Shown here: positions 1 to 8,082 of the stretch, one piece after another | Layout of the letters: every line of letters starts with the position of its first letter | Position numbering within the stretch: position 1 is the first letter of the stretch | Assembly (NCBI GenBank): GCA_018895795.1 | Contig: JAHINZ010000491.1 | Coordinates: forward strand, 1-21,382 | Direction: 5' to 3' | Source of the DNA: Alphaproteobacteria bacterium | GTDB lineage: Bacteria > Pseudomonadota > Alphaproteobacteria > Caulobacterales > Caulobacteraceae | DNA: 21,382 nucleotides | Translations under genes and position numbers: made by a program | The notes under the pieces: generated by a model | Database searches by the model: none | Told to the model about the DNA's origin: nothing | The model's input: only the letters and a program-made list of their open reading frames with translations

Positions 1-229
1 GAATAACGGCTGCGCGGAGCGTTCATCTTCGTCGAAACGGTATTCACTACTCACTCATCCGGGCGAGGCCCGGACGCTCCGCAGCCCTTCCCATCCCTTC
101 AGCGGGTTTCCGCGTGAGGTGGTCAAGCCGTGTCTTCTCCCTTCTCGCCTGCGGGATTGGGAGAGCGGAGTTTTTGTTGACCTCCCCCACGTCACCCGCC
201 GGACCCTCCGACAAAACAGGGAGGACGCC
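1..229. other. Intergenic leader region, no gene seen
   Basis: I see no credible gene here before the epoxide hydrolase start. A perfect short hairpin CCGGGC-GAG-GCCCGG lies at 59-73. It is enclosed by an imperfect inverted repeat (10-22 against 74-84, with a 2-nt bulge). No T-tract follows, so a terminator for a gene left of the window is possible but not shown. The sequence TTGACC at 177-182 could be a -35 element for the gene at 230, but I see no convincing -10. Confidence 0.4.
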
Positions 230-1384
230 ATGGCCACGCCGTTCAAGGTCGAGTGGAGCCAGCAGGCCGTCGACAAGGTTCGAGCCCAGATCCGGGCCTA
301 TGAGTTTCCGGTCGCGCCCGAGGGGACCTTCGCGGGCGGCGGCTGGAACCATGGCTGCGACGCCCAGACCCTCAAGCGCCTGACCGCCTATTGGGCCGAC
401 GGCTTCGATGTCGCCAAGGCGGTCGAGACCCTGAACCGCTATCCGCAGTTCACGGCCAGGGTCGAGGACCTCGAGATCCACTATGTCCACGTGGTCGGCG
501 AGGCGGGCGGCAAGCGGCCGCTGCTGCTGACCCATGGCTGGCCGGGATCGCACTTCGAGTTCTGGGACGCCATCGAGCCCCTGGCCTTCCCGTCACGGTT
601 CGGCGGCGACCCGGCCGACGCCTTTGATCTGGTGATCCCGTCCCTGCCCGGCTTTGGCTTTTCGGGAAAGCCCAAGGCCCCGATCGGCCAGAGGGCCACC
701 GCGCGGCTGTTCAACAGCCTGATGACGCAAGAGCTGGGCTATGACCGCTATCTGGCCCAGGGCGGCGACTGGGGCGGGCTGGTCACCTCGTGGCTGGGCC
801 TGGACCACGCCGCGCATGTGAAAGCCATCCACCTGAACATGATCGGCTTTCGCCCGGCCGGGCCGCCGCAGGGCGAGGCCGAGATCGCCTGGATCCAGCG
901 CACCGCCTTCGCCATGGACGTGATGGGCGCCTATCTGCGCCTGCAGGTCTCCAAGCCGCAGTCCCTGGCCTGGCTTGGGGCGGGCAACCCCGTCGGTCAG
1001 GCCGCCTGGATCCTGGAGCGCTTCCATGACTGGGCCGACCTGTCGGGCAAGCCGTTCGAGCAGGTGTTCAGCGACGACCAGCTGCTGACCAACATCATGC
1101 TCTATGTGATGACCGACAGCTTCACGACCGGCGCCTGGTACTATCGCGGCCTGATGGAGGAAGGCGGCATCGTCCTGCCCGACGGCGTGCGCTGCGAGAC
1201 CCCGACCGCCTTCGCCAACTTCCCCGGCGAGCTGCTCTATTCGGCCCCGCCGCGCAGCTGGTGCGATCGCGCCTACAACATCACCCGCTGGACCGACATG
1301 CCGCGCGGCGGTCATTTCGCGGCGATGGAGGAGTCTGGGCTGTTCGTTGAAGACGTGCGCGCCTGGGCCCGCCAGATCGGCTGA
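230..1384 (+). CDS. Epoxide hydrolase (EHN-domain, alpha/beta-hydrolase fold)
   Basis: This 384-residue protein should open epoxides to vicinal diols by the two-step alpha/beta-hydrolase mechanism. Residues about 1-115 look like the N-terminal epoxide hydrolase domain, with WNHG near residue 39. The oxyanion motif HGWPGS is at 102-107. The nucleophile elbow GGDWGG puts the catalytic Asp at 180, and His362 in GGHFAAME is the probable general base. Length fits the microsomal-type bacterial family. The frame stays open upstream to 119, but ATG 230 has a strong AGGGAGG five bases before it and begins where the family begins, so I chose it. The gene stands alone, 120 bp before metY. The physiological substrate cannot be read from sequence. 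Confidence 0.88.
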   Translation: MATPFKVEWSQQAVDKVRAQIRAYEFPVAPEGTFAGGGWNHGCDAQTLKRLTAYWADGFDVAKAVETLNRYPQFTARVEDLEIHYVHVVGEAGGKRPLLLTHGWPGSHFEFWDAIEPLAFPSRFGGDPADAFDLVIPSLPGFGFSGKPKAPIGQRATARLFNSLMTQELGYDRYLAQGGDWGGLVTSWLGLDHAAHVKAIHLNMIGFRPAGPPQGEAEIAWIQRTAFAMDVMGAYLRLQVSKPQSLAWLGAGNPVGQAAWILERFHDWADLSGKPFEQVFSDDQLLTNIMLYVMTDSFTTGAWYYRGLMEEGGIVLPDGVRCETPTAFANFPGELLYSAPPRSWCDRAYNITRWTDMPRGGHFAAMEESGLFVEDVRAWARQIG

Positions 1385-1504
1385 CGCGGCCGGGACGCCT
1401 CCTCAATTTTTCTGAGGCGCCGACAAGAATATTCAGCGTTTTACCTCAGCGCGGCCCCACTAGGGTTGCTCTGTCCTTGTCAGGAAAAGTAGCAGGAAAC
1501 GCCG

Positions 1505-2800
1505 ATGTCTGACCGCAAGCTTCACCCCGAGACCCTGGCCCTGCACGCCGGCTGGCGCGCCGATCCCGCGACCGGGGCCGTGGCGCCGCCGATCTATCAG
1601 ACGACCTCGTATCAGTTCGAAAGCACCGAGCAGGCCTCGGACCTGTTCGCCCTGCGCAAGCTCGGTAACATCTATACGCGCCTGGGCAACCCGACGACCG
1701 ACATCCTGGAACAGCGCCTGACGGCCCTCGAAGGCGGCGCCGCGGCCCTGGCCGTCGCCTCGGGCCAGGCGGCCTCGGCCCTCGCGATCCAGAACCTGGC
1801 CCGGGCCGGCGACAACATCGTCAGCTCGACCGACCTGTATGGCGGCACCTGGAACCTGTTCGCCAACACCCTGCGCGACCAGGGGATCGAGGTGCGCTTT
1901 GTCGATCCGCAAGACCCCCAGGCCTTCGCCCGCGCCACCGATGAGCGCACCCGCGCCTACTATGCCGAGACCCTGCCTAACCCGAAACTGACCGTCTTCC
2001 CGATCGCCGAGGTGGCGCAGATCGGCCGCGCCCTGGGCATCCCCCTGATCGTCGACAATACGGCCGCCCCTCTGCTGGCCCGGCCGCTGGAGCACGGCGC
2101 GGCCATCGTCGTCTATTCCACCACCAAATATATCGGCGGCCACGGCACCTCGATCGGCGGCGTGATCATCGACGGCGGCAATTTCGACTGGACCGCCCAT
2201 CCCGAGCGCAGCCCGACGCTGAATACCCCCGACCCCAGCTATCACGGCGCGGTCTGGTCGGAGGCCGCCAAGCCGCTGGGTCCCATCGCCTATATCCTGC
2301 GGGCCCGCACGGTGCTGCTGCGCGACCTGGGCGCGGCCCTGTCGCCGTTCAACGCCTTCCAGATCCTGCAGGGCGTCGAGACCCTGCCGCTGCGCATCAC
2401 CCGCCACAGCGAGAATGCGGCGGCCGTCGCCAAGGCCCTGTCGCAGACGCCGGGCGTGACCCGCGTCATTCACCCCAGCCTCCAGACCGGCGTCCAGCGC
2501 GAGCGCGCCGACCGCTACCTGTCGGGCGGCTATGGCGGGCTGGTCGGCTTCGAACTGGCCGGGGGCCGCGAGGCGGGACGCAAGTTCATCGACAGCCTCA
2601 AGCTCTTCTATCACGTGGCCAATATCGGCGACGCCCGCAGCCTGGCCATCCATCCGGCCTCGACCACCCATTCGCAGCTGAGCGCCGACGAGCAGCGCGC
2701 GACCGGGGTCTCCGAAGGCTATGTGCGCCTTTCGGTGGGCCTGGAGCATATTGACGACATCCTGGCCGATCTGAACCAGGCTCTGGCGGCGGCCCAGTAA
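1505..2800 (+). CDS. metY: O-acetylhomoserine aminocarboxypropyltransferase (sulfhydrylase)
   Basis: This 431-residue cytoplasmic PLP enzyme of the Cys/Met-metabolism family makes homocysteine from O-acetylhomoserine and sulfide, the direct-sulfhydrylation route to methionine. The N-terminal motif TLALHAGW and the segment YTRLGNPTTD (about 57-66) are typical. The PLP lysine is Lys208 in STTKYIGGHGT, and the C-terminal VRLSVGLEHIDD is the usual family ending. Length matches MetY (about 430) rather than the shorter MetB/MetZ enzymes (about 390). ATG 1505 follows an AGGAA Shine-Dalgarno. The 120-bp leader contains CTGAGG/CCTCAG inverted arms (1410-1415, 1444-1449), but I could not recognise a SAM riboswitch in it. 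Confidence 0.93.
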   Translation: MSDRKLHPETLALHAGWRADPATGAVAPPIYQTTSYQFESTEQASDLFALRKLGNIYTRLGNPTTDILEQRLTALEGGAAALAVASGQAASALAIQNLARAGDNIVSSTDLYGGTWNLFANTLRDQGIEVRFVDPQDPQAFARATDERTRAYYAETLPNPKLTVFPIAEVAQIGRALGIPLIVDNTAAPLLARPLEHGAAIVVYSTTKYIGGHGTSIGGVIIDGGNFDWTAHPERSPTLNTPDPSYHGAVWSEAAKPLGPIAYILRARTVLLRDLGAALSPFNAFQILQGVETLPLRITRHSENAAAVAKALSQTPGVTRVIHPSLQTGVQRERADRYLSGGYGGLVGFELAGGREAGRKFIDSLKLFYHVANIGDARSLAIHPASTTHSQLSADEQRATGVSEGYVRLSVGLEHIDDILADLNQALAAAQ

Positions 2801-2871
2801 GAGACCGCCAGGCCGCTTGCGACGTGGGTTCTGGCTTGCCCGGAGCCCACGCCTCCCCCTATCGAGAGAGC

Positions 2872-3897
2872 ATGACACAAGCCCGCTACGACTTCGCCTC
2901 CGACAATGTCGCCGGCGCCATGCCCGAAGTGATCGAGGCGCTGATCGCCGCCAATGCCGGCACGGCCTCGGGCTACGGGACCGACCATGTCAGCGCCGCC
3001 GCCGCCGACCGCATCCGGGCGCTGCTCGACGCCGACGCCCAGGTGCGGTTCACGGCCTCGGGCACGGCGGCCAACGCCTTCGCCCTGACCCTGCTGGCCC
3101 AGCCGCACGAGGCGGTGCTGGCCCACGAGCACGCCCATATCTGCACCGACGAGACCGGCGCCCCCGGCTTCTTCGGCCAGGGCGTCGGCCTGATCGGCCT
3201 GCCGGGCGCCTCGGGCAAGATCGACCTGGCGGCCCTGAAGACCGCCTTGGCGCAGCCCGACGTCTCCTACCACCAGCCCGCGGCGGCCCTGTCCCTGACC
3301 ACCGCCACCGAATACGGCACGGTCTATGACCAGGCCCATCTGCGGGACCTGATCGCGCCGGTGAAGGCCGTGGGTTATGGCGTCCACCTGGACGGGGCGC
3401 GGCTGGCCAATGCCGTGGCGGCGGGCTTCGATCTGAAGAGCATCGCCAAGATGGGCGTCGATATCCTGGTCATGGGCGGCACCAAGGCCGGCTCGACCCC
3501 GACCGAGGCCGTGGTGTTCCTCAATCCCGATCACACGCGGCGGCTGGACGCCCGCCTCAAACACGCCGGCCAGCTGGTCAGCAAGGGCCGGTTCCTGGCC
3601 GCGCCGTGGCTGGGCCTGCTGGGCGACGGCGGCGACGGCGGCCCCTGGGCGGCGCGCGCGGCCCACGCCAACGCCATGGCCCGCAAGCTGGCCGCCTTGA
3701 TGCCCTTCACCCTCCGCCATCCGGTCGAGGCCAATGGCGTCTTCGTCGACATGGACGACGCGGCCCTGGAACGCCTGCACGGCGAGGGCTGGTTCGTCTA
3801 TCGCTTCCTGGACGGCACGGCCCGCTTCATGTGCTCCTGGGCGACGACGCCGGAGATGGTCGAGGACTTGGCCGGGGCCCTCAAGCGGATCGCCTGA
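2872..3897 (+). CDS. Low-specificity L-threonine aldolase
   Basis: This 341-residue PLP enzyme of the beta-eliminating lyase / threonine aldolase family cleaves L-threonine or L-allo-threonine to glycine and acetaldehyde. The N-terminal FASDNVAGAMPEV corresponds to the conserved SDN region. ASGTAAN (62-68) is the PLP-phosphate region, HLDGAR (172-177) holds the PLP-nitrogen Asp, and Lys205 in MGGTKAG is the Schiff-base lysine. Length is normal. The frame opens earlier at 2824, but ATG 2872 follows a purine-rich GAGAGAG and starts at the conserved N-terminus. The gene sits 71 bp after metY and may share its transcript. Its last 100 bp overlap the oppositely oriented GGDEF/EAL gene. Confidence 0.9.
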   Translation: MTQARYDFASDNVAGAMPEVIEALIAANAGTASGYGTDHVSAAAADRIRALLDADAQVRFTASGTAANAFALTLLAQPHEAVLAHEHAHICTDETGAPGFFGQGVGLIGLPGASGKIDLAALKTALAQPDVSYHQPAAALSLTTATEYGTVYDQAHLRDLIAPVKAVGYGVHLDGARLANAVAAGFDLKSIAKMGVDILVMGGTKAGSTPTEAVVFLNPDHTRRLDARLKHAGQLVSKGRFLAAPWLGLLGDGGDGGPWAARAAHANAMARKLAALMPFTLRHPVEANGVFVDMDDAALERLHGEGWFVYRFLDGTARFMCSWATTPEMVEDLAGALKRIA

Positions 3898-6020
3898 CCG
3901 GCCTTGCCCAGGGTCCGGGCGTCGACGCCCAGCATCCGGGCAATCTCGCTGGCCGGGGCCGGACGGCTGATGAAATAGCCCTGGATCTCGGCGCAGCCCT
4001 GATCGCGCAGGGCGTTCAGTTGCTCTTCGGTCTCGACGCCCTCGGCCGTGGTGACGATGCCCAGGCTGGCGCCCAGGTCGAGCACCGCCTTGATGATGGC
4101 CATGGCGTCCTTGTCCTTGAGGATGTCGCGGACGAAGGTCTGGTCGATCTTGATCTTGTCGAACGGGAAGCAGCGCAGATAGCTCAGCGAGGAGTAGCCC
4201 GTGCCGAAATCGTCCATCGAGATGCGCACGCCCAGGGCCTTGAGGTCGTGCAGCATCGACATGTTGGCGGCGTTGTCCTGCAGCAGCACCGACTCGGTGA
4301 TCTCCAGTTCCAGCCGCTCGGCCGGCAGGCCCGAGACCGCCAGGGCCGAGATCACCGTGCGCACCAGCCCTCGGTCGCGGAACTGGGCCGGCGACAGATT
4401 GACCGCCAGGCGCACATGGTTCGGCCAGGTCGCCGCCTCGGAGCAGGCCTCGCGCAACACCCACTCGCCCAGCTGGACAATCAGGCCGATCTCCTCGGCG
4501 ATCGGAATGAAGTCGGCCGGCGAAACCATGCCGCGCTCGGGATGGTTCCAGCGCAGCAGCGCCTCGCAGCCCGTCACCCGGTCGTCGCCCAGATTGTACA
4601 GCGGCTGGTAGTAGAGCTGGAACTCGCCGGCCACCAGGGCCCGGCGCAGGTCCAGTTCCAGGGCCCGGCGCGCCTGCAGCTGCTCGTCCATGGCCCGTTC
4701 GAAGAAGTGGAAGGCCCCGCGCCCGTCGGCCTTGGCGCGATAGAGAGCCATGTCGGCCTTCTTCAGCAATTCGTCGGCGTCGTCGCCGTCGGAGGGCGCG
4801 GCGGAAACCCCGACACTGGCCCCGATCATCACCTGATGCCCCAGCAGGTCGAACGGCGCGGCCATGGCCTCGACCACCCGCTCGGCCAGCTTGGTCGCCC
4901 CGGTCAGATCGGAGAGTCCGGTCTGGACCACGGCGAACTCGTCGCCGCCCAGGCGCGCGACGGTGTCGCCTTCGCGGACACAGCCGCGCAGGCGTTCGGC
5001 CGCGATGCGCAGCAAGGCGTCGCCCAGCGGATGGCCCAGGGTGTCATTGACGGTCTTGAAGCGGTCCAGATCGATGAAGTGCACGGCCAGCTGGTCGCCC
5101 GTCCGGCTGCGTCGGGCCAGGGCCTCGCTGAGGTCCTTCTGGAACAGCACGCGGTTGGGCAGCTCGGTCAGCGGATCGTAATGGGCCAGGCGGGCGATCT
5201 GGGCCTCGGCGCGCTTGCGGTCGGCGATATCCTCGGACACGCCCAGCAGATATTCGGGCCGTCCATCGGCGTCGAGAATGGCGATCTTCTTGGTGCGAAG
5301 AATGGCCATCGTGCCATCCTTGCGGGGCACGAGGTCCTCCTCGATCACCCGAACCTCGCCGGACTCCGCCAGGTCACGGTCGCGCTCGGCATAGATCGCC
5401 GCCTGCTCGGGCGCATAGAAATCCGCGTCGGTGCGACCGATCATTTCCTCGCGCGAGAAGCCCAAGGTTTTTTCGCCGGCCCGGTTGAGCAGCACATAGC
5501 TGTGATCGTCGGCGCGCTTGACGAACACCATCGACGGCATCGCCTCGACCACGGTGGTCATGAAGGTCTGGGCGCGCTCGGCGGTGGCCTTGGCCGAGGC
5601 CAGCTCGGCCAAGGCGCGGCGGTTGCTCTCATTGGCCGCCTGCAGCAGGGCCAGCACCGTGCCGACGCCCAGATAGCGCCCGCCTTCGGTGACGATGAAG
5701 CCGCGCAGCAGGTCGGAGGCGCGATAGGACAGGCTGTCGGTGGTGAACTCGGCCAGGGCCATCTCGGCGTCGACCACCAGGGGCTCGACGTCCATCAGCG
5801 CCGAAATCGGGCGATTGGCGTACAGGGCGCGACCATATTCGGCCGCCATCCGCAGGAAAAAGGCGTTGCGCTCGAGCAGGCCGATCGGCCGATCCTCTTC
5901 GTCGAGCACAGGGATGATCAGACTATCGGGTTCTTCGCGGAAGCGATCATAGAGCGTCTTGCCCAAGTCGTGGGGACGCGCCGGCGCCAGAAAGGAAACC
6001 GTGTCTCGCAAAGTGAACAT
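3798..6020 (-). CDS. CBS-like / PAS / GGDEF / EAL cyclic-di-GMP protein
   Basis: This 740-residue signalling protein has both cyclic-di-GMP synthesis and degradation domains. Residues about 1-130 resemble a CBS-type sensor region, a linker helix follows, and a PAS domain covers about 150-265. The GGDEF domain (about 281-440) has an intact GGDEF at 358-362 and an RxxD inhibitory site (REGD) five residues earlier. The EAL domain (about 450-700) keeps EALLRW, NLSPAQF, ELEITES, DDFGTGYSS, KIKID and AEGVET, so neither domain looks degenerate. There are no membrane segments. ATG 6020 was preferred to GTG 6053 because GGAGG lies eight bases before it. About 33 residues after the EAL domain are encoded in the 100-bp overlap with the threonine aldolase gene and are probably not a domain. 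Which activity dominates cannot be told. Confidence 0.92.
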   Translation of the reverse strand: MFTLRDTVSFLAPARPHDLGKTLYDRFREEPDSLIIPVLDEEDRPIGLLERNAFFLRMAAEYGRALYANRPISALMDVEPLVVDAEMALAEFTTDSLSYRASDLLRGFIVTEGGRYLGVGTVLALLQAANESNRRALAELASAKATAERAQTFMTTVVEAMPSMVFVKRADDHSYVLLNRAGEKTLGFSREEMIGRTDADFYAPEQAAIYAERDRDLAESGEVRVIEEDLVPRKDGTMAILRTKKIAILDADGRPEYLLGVSEDIADRKRAEAQIARLAHYDPLTELPNRVLFQKDLSEALARRSRTGDQLAVHFIDLDRFKTVNDTLGHPLGDALLRIAAERLRGCVREGDTVARLGGDEFAVVQTGLSDLTGATKLAERVVEAMAAPFDLLGHQVMIGASVGVSAAPSDGDDADELLKKADMALYRAKADGRGAFHFFERAMDEQLQARRALELDLRRALVAGEFQLYYQPLYNLGDDRVTGCEALLRWNHPERGMVSPADFIPIAEEIGLIVQLGEWVLREACSEAATWPNHVRLAVNLSPAQFRDRGLVRTVISALAVSGLPAERLELEITESVLLQDNAANMSMLHDLKALGVRISMDDFGTGYSSLSYLRCFPFDKIKIDQTFVRDILKDKDAMAIIKAVLDLGASLGIVTTAEGVETEEQLNALRDQGCAEIQGYFISRPAPASEIARMLGVDARTLGKAGQAIRLRAPAKSSTISGVVAQEHMKRAVPSRKR

Positions 6021-6060
6021 AGGATACGCCTCCACTACGGGTGCAGGGACCACCTCCGGA

Positions 6061-6075
6061 CTAACGCCGTGCTAA
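6061..6075. promoter_or_regulatory. CTAA-N7-CTAA motif, CtrA-box-like
   Basis: CTAA at 6061-6064 and CTAA at 6072-6075 are separated by seven bases, 41 bp upstream of the GGDEF/EAL start. The Caulobacter cell-cycle regulator CtrA is known to bind TTAA-N7-TTAA; each half here differs by one base. A GANTC site (GACTC, 6089-6093) lies nearby, and the stretch is AT-rich for this window. Binding is inference. Confidence 0.25.
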
Positions 6076-6230
6076 TAGCGTCCTTTTAGACTCGCCATTT
6101 CGCTAAAGTTTCATATCGTTGTCACAGTGCTTTTTAGCGTCTTTACCTTTCATTCCAGAAGGCCTTCCGGCCGCGCTCGGAGCCTTGCTCCCGAGCCCGC
6201 CTTGCCCCCGACACACGGCCGCGCCTTGCC

Positions 6231-6866
6231 TCAGCGCCCAGTGTCCATGAAGTCCCGGGCGGTGAAGGCCTCCGGCGCGGCGACCTCGGTCACCGCTTCG
6301 GGACGATCATCGAACTCCAGCCGCAGCGCCCGGCTCATCACGGCGTGCATCTCGTAGAGGCAGCTGATGTAGGTCAGCTCCAGGATCTGTTCGTCGTCGA
6401 GAAAGCCTTTCAAGGCCGCGAACACGCCGTCGGCGACGCGACCGCCGTCCAGCACCAGGGCGTCGGCATAGGCCAGCACGGCGCGCTCGGCGGGATCAAA
6501 CACCTCTGACACCGACCAGGCCGGCAGGGCGGCGATCTTGGCCTCGGCCACGCCCAGGCCACGCAGCGACTTGCAGTGCTGGGAGAACACGAACTGGCTG
6601 CCGCGCGTCCAGCCGGCCCGGGTCTGGGCCAGTTCGCGCAGCACCGGGTCCAGCTTGCGGGCCGGATCGCGATACAGGCCAAAGCCGCGCGCGGCGTGGA
6701 GCAGCACGTCGGGGCTGTTGGCGAACACGGTCCACCAGTCGCCGCGCGTCCCGGTGGCCGTGCCGGGCTGGGTCACCGGGTCGCGCGTCCCGAACAGCTG
6801 ATCATACAGAGCCAGGACCCTGGGGTCGCTGACCTCGCCCCGGGGCACTTCGCGCAGACGCGGCAC
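6231..6866 (-). CDS. Carboxymuconolactone decarboxylase family protein
   Basis: This 211-residue protein has the helical CMD/AhpD-like architecture: LRELAQTRAGWTRGSQFVF followed by QHCKSLRGLGV near 96-106. The family includes gamma-carboxymuconolactone decarboxylases and AhpD-type disulfide reductases. Only one cysteine (Cys98) occurs at the active-site position where AhpD has CxxC, so an AhpD-like thiol-disulfide role is unlikely and a decarboxylase or hydrolase role is more plausible. The start is GTG 6866, with GAGG inside the end of the upstream gene. Only two bases separate the two genes, so they are almost certainly co-transcribed and translationally coupled. The substrate is unknown. 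Confidence 0.82.
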   Translation of the reverse strand: MPRLREVPRGEVSDPRVLALYDQLFGTRDPVTQPGTATGTRGDWWTVFANSPDVLLHAARGFGLYRDPARKLDPVLRELAQTRAGWTRGSQFVFSQHCKSLRGLGVAEAKIAALPAWSVSEVFDPAERAVLAYADALVLDGGRVADGVFAALKGFLDDEQILELTYISCLYEMHAVMSRALRLEFDDRPEAVTEVAAPEAFTARDFMDTGR

Positions 6867-6868
6867 GC

Positions 6869-7399
6869 TCAGGCCTCGACCGGCGCGGACAGCGAGCCGG
6901 GCGCGTGGCGCACATCATCGGCGGTGAACGGTCGGGTGAAGGCCGCCAGCTCCATCATGATGCCGTTGGGGTCGGTGAAATAGACCGAGCGGACGAAGAC
7001 GCCGCCGTGGTTCTTGCGGGCGACGCCCATCTCGCTGTCGTCGTGATTGACCACCATCGGGAAGGTCTCGACCCCGGCGTCGACCAGGCGCTGGCGCCAA
7101 GTCTCCAGCTCGTCCTGCGGCACCGAGAAGGCGATGTGGTTCATCGAGCCAATGGCCGTGCGGCTGTCCAGCGGGAACGACCTCACCGAGGCGATCCCCG
7201 GCGCGGCCGGCGGCCCGTCGGCCCACCAGAAGAAGGCCAGGCTGGAGCCGCCGCCGCAGTCGAAGAAGAAGTGCTGGCCGCCGTCCGGCAACTGCACGGT
7301 CTTGATCAGGGGCATCCCCAGAACCTGGGTGTAGAATTGCGTGGTCTGCGCCATGTCGCGGCAGACCAGGGCCAAGTGATTGACGCCGGCGATGCTCAT
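6869..7399 (-). CDS. VOC-family (glyoxalase / extradiol dioxygenase-like) protein
   Basis: This 176-residue protein has the two-module vicinal-oxygen-chelate fold. VNHLALVCRDM opens module 1 and MNHIAFSVP opens module 2. A metal site of the 2-His-1-carboxylate type can be read from His8, His88 and Glu150 (in DPNGIMME), which suggests a functional metal enzyme such as a ring-cleaving dioxygenase or glyoxalase. ATG 7399 has a near-perfect GGGAGGAG seven bases upstream, so the open frame beyond it to 7429 is not used. It is the first gene of a pair with the CMD-family gene two bases downstream. The pairing suggests a short catabolic step, perhaps on an aromatic or lactone compound, but the substrate cannot be named. 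Confidence 0.82.
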   Translation of the reverse strand: MSIAGVNHLALVCRDMAQTTQFYTQVLGMPLIKTVQLPDGGQHFFFDCGGGSSLAFFWWADGPPAAPGIASVRSFPLDSRTAIGSMNHIAFSVPQDELETWRQRLVDAGVETFPMVVNHDDSEMGVARKNHGGVFVRSVYFTDPNGIMMELAAFTRPFTADDVRHAPGSLSAPVEA

Positions 7400-7500
7400 C
7401 TGAGCGCTCCTCCCGTGCGCCGGTCCCATGGCCGACGCGTCCGTGGCGGTGAGGTTAGATCAGGATCGACGCCCTGGGCAGACTGACGTGGCGGCAGCCG

Positions 7501-7860
7501 CTATTCCCGCTCGGTCCGGCCATCGCCGATCAACACCTGCCCGGCCCAACTGACCACGCCCACGACGATCGCGCCGAGCATGCCGGGGATCAGCCCCTTC
7601 ACCACCAGGCCGTCCAGCAGCCAGGCGACCAGGCCCAGCATGGCGCCGTTCACCACCAGCAGGAACAGGCCCAGGGTCAGCAGGGTGATCGGAAAGGTCA
7701 ACAGCACGACGATCGGCTTGACCACGGCGTTGACGACGCCCAGCAGCAGGCCGGCGATCAACAGGGTCTTCCAGCCGTCGGCCGCTATGCCCGGCACCAG
7801 GCGCGCCGCGATATACAGACCCACCGCGGCGAACAGCACGCGAAAGAGAAAACGGACCAT
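7501..7860 (-). CDS. Small four-helix membrane protein, phage-holin family IV (PF04020-like)
   Basis: This 119-residue hydrophobic protein has about four predicted membrane helices: the N-terminal FRVLFAAVGLYIAA, then TLLIAGLLLGVV, ITLLTLGLFLLVVNGAMLGLVAWLL and MLGAIVVGVVSWAG. The block VNAVVKPIVVLLTFPITLLT is the hallmark of the family named for mycobacteriophage holins. Chromosomal members are common and have no known lytic role, and nothing else phage-like is nearby. ATG 7860 (MVRFLF) is preferred to the open frame start at 7935 because it begins directly at the first helix and has GGGCAGAG upstream. It is divergent from rpoH, with a 222-bp shared promoter region. Its function is unknown. 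Confidence 0.78.
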   Translation of the reverse strand: MVRFLFRVLFAAVGLYIAARLVPGIAADGWKTLLIAGLLLGVVNAVVKPIVVLLTFPITLLTLGLFLLVVNGAMLGLVAWLLDGLVVKGLIPGMLGAIVVGVVSWAGQVLIGDGRTERE

Positions 7861-7985
7861 CGCGACTCTGCCCTTTCTGGTGAAACGCCCGTGCAGGATC
7901 GCCGCGAAGGCGGCTCCGTTCAAGCCGTCATGCAATGTGGCAATACCCCAGCGCCAGGCTGGGACATTACAAATGCGTTATGGGA

Positions 7986-8014
7986 CTTAACTTGGCCGCA
8001 ACCGCTTCCTATCT
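7986..8014 (+). promoter_or_regulatory. Possible heat-shock (sigma-32-type) promoter of rpoH
   Basis: CTTAAC (7986-7991) and TCCTATCT (8007-8014) are separated by 15 bases. The sigma-32 consensus is CTTGAA with a 13-17 base gap to CCCCATNT. The -10 matches six of seven defined positions and the -35 four of six. Caulobacter rpoH is known to have a sigma-32-dependent promoter, which makes this plausible but unproven. Confidence 0.3.
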
Positions 8015-8082
8015 CACCTGTTGTGAGGGGATGATGGCGCGCGGCCTGCGTGCGGATCCGCAAAGCCTAAGGGGATAGTACC

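Noticed and set aside
1385..1504. SAM riboswitch before metY
   Set aside because: I looked for the SAM-II core and for the SAM-I architecture. Only a 6-bp inverted pair is present, so there is no support.
2719..4464. 581-codon open frame on the (-) strand across threonine aldolase and the EAL region
   Set aside because: Low-complexity Gly/Arg/Gln-rich translation antisense to or out of frame with two clear genes, with no domain; a product of high GC content.
3606..6089. 827-codon open frame on the (+) strand opposite the GGDEF/EAL gene
   Set aside because: The opposite strand has a complete domain series with catalytic motifs. This frame has biased composition and no motif.
7501..7860. Prophage remnant suggested by a holin-family protein
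   Set aside because: Chromosomal members of this family are common, and no other phage gene or attachment site is visible nearby.
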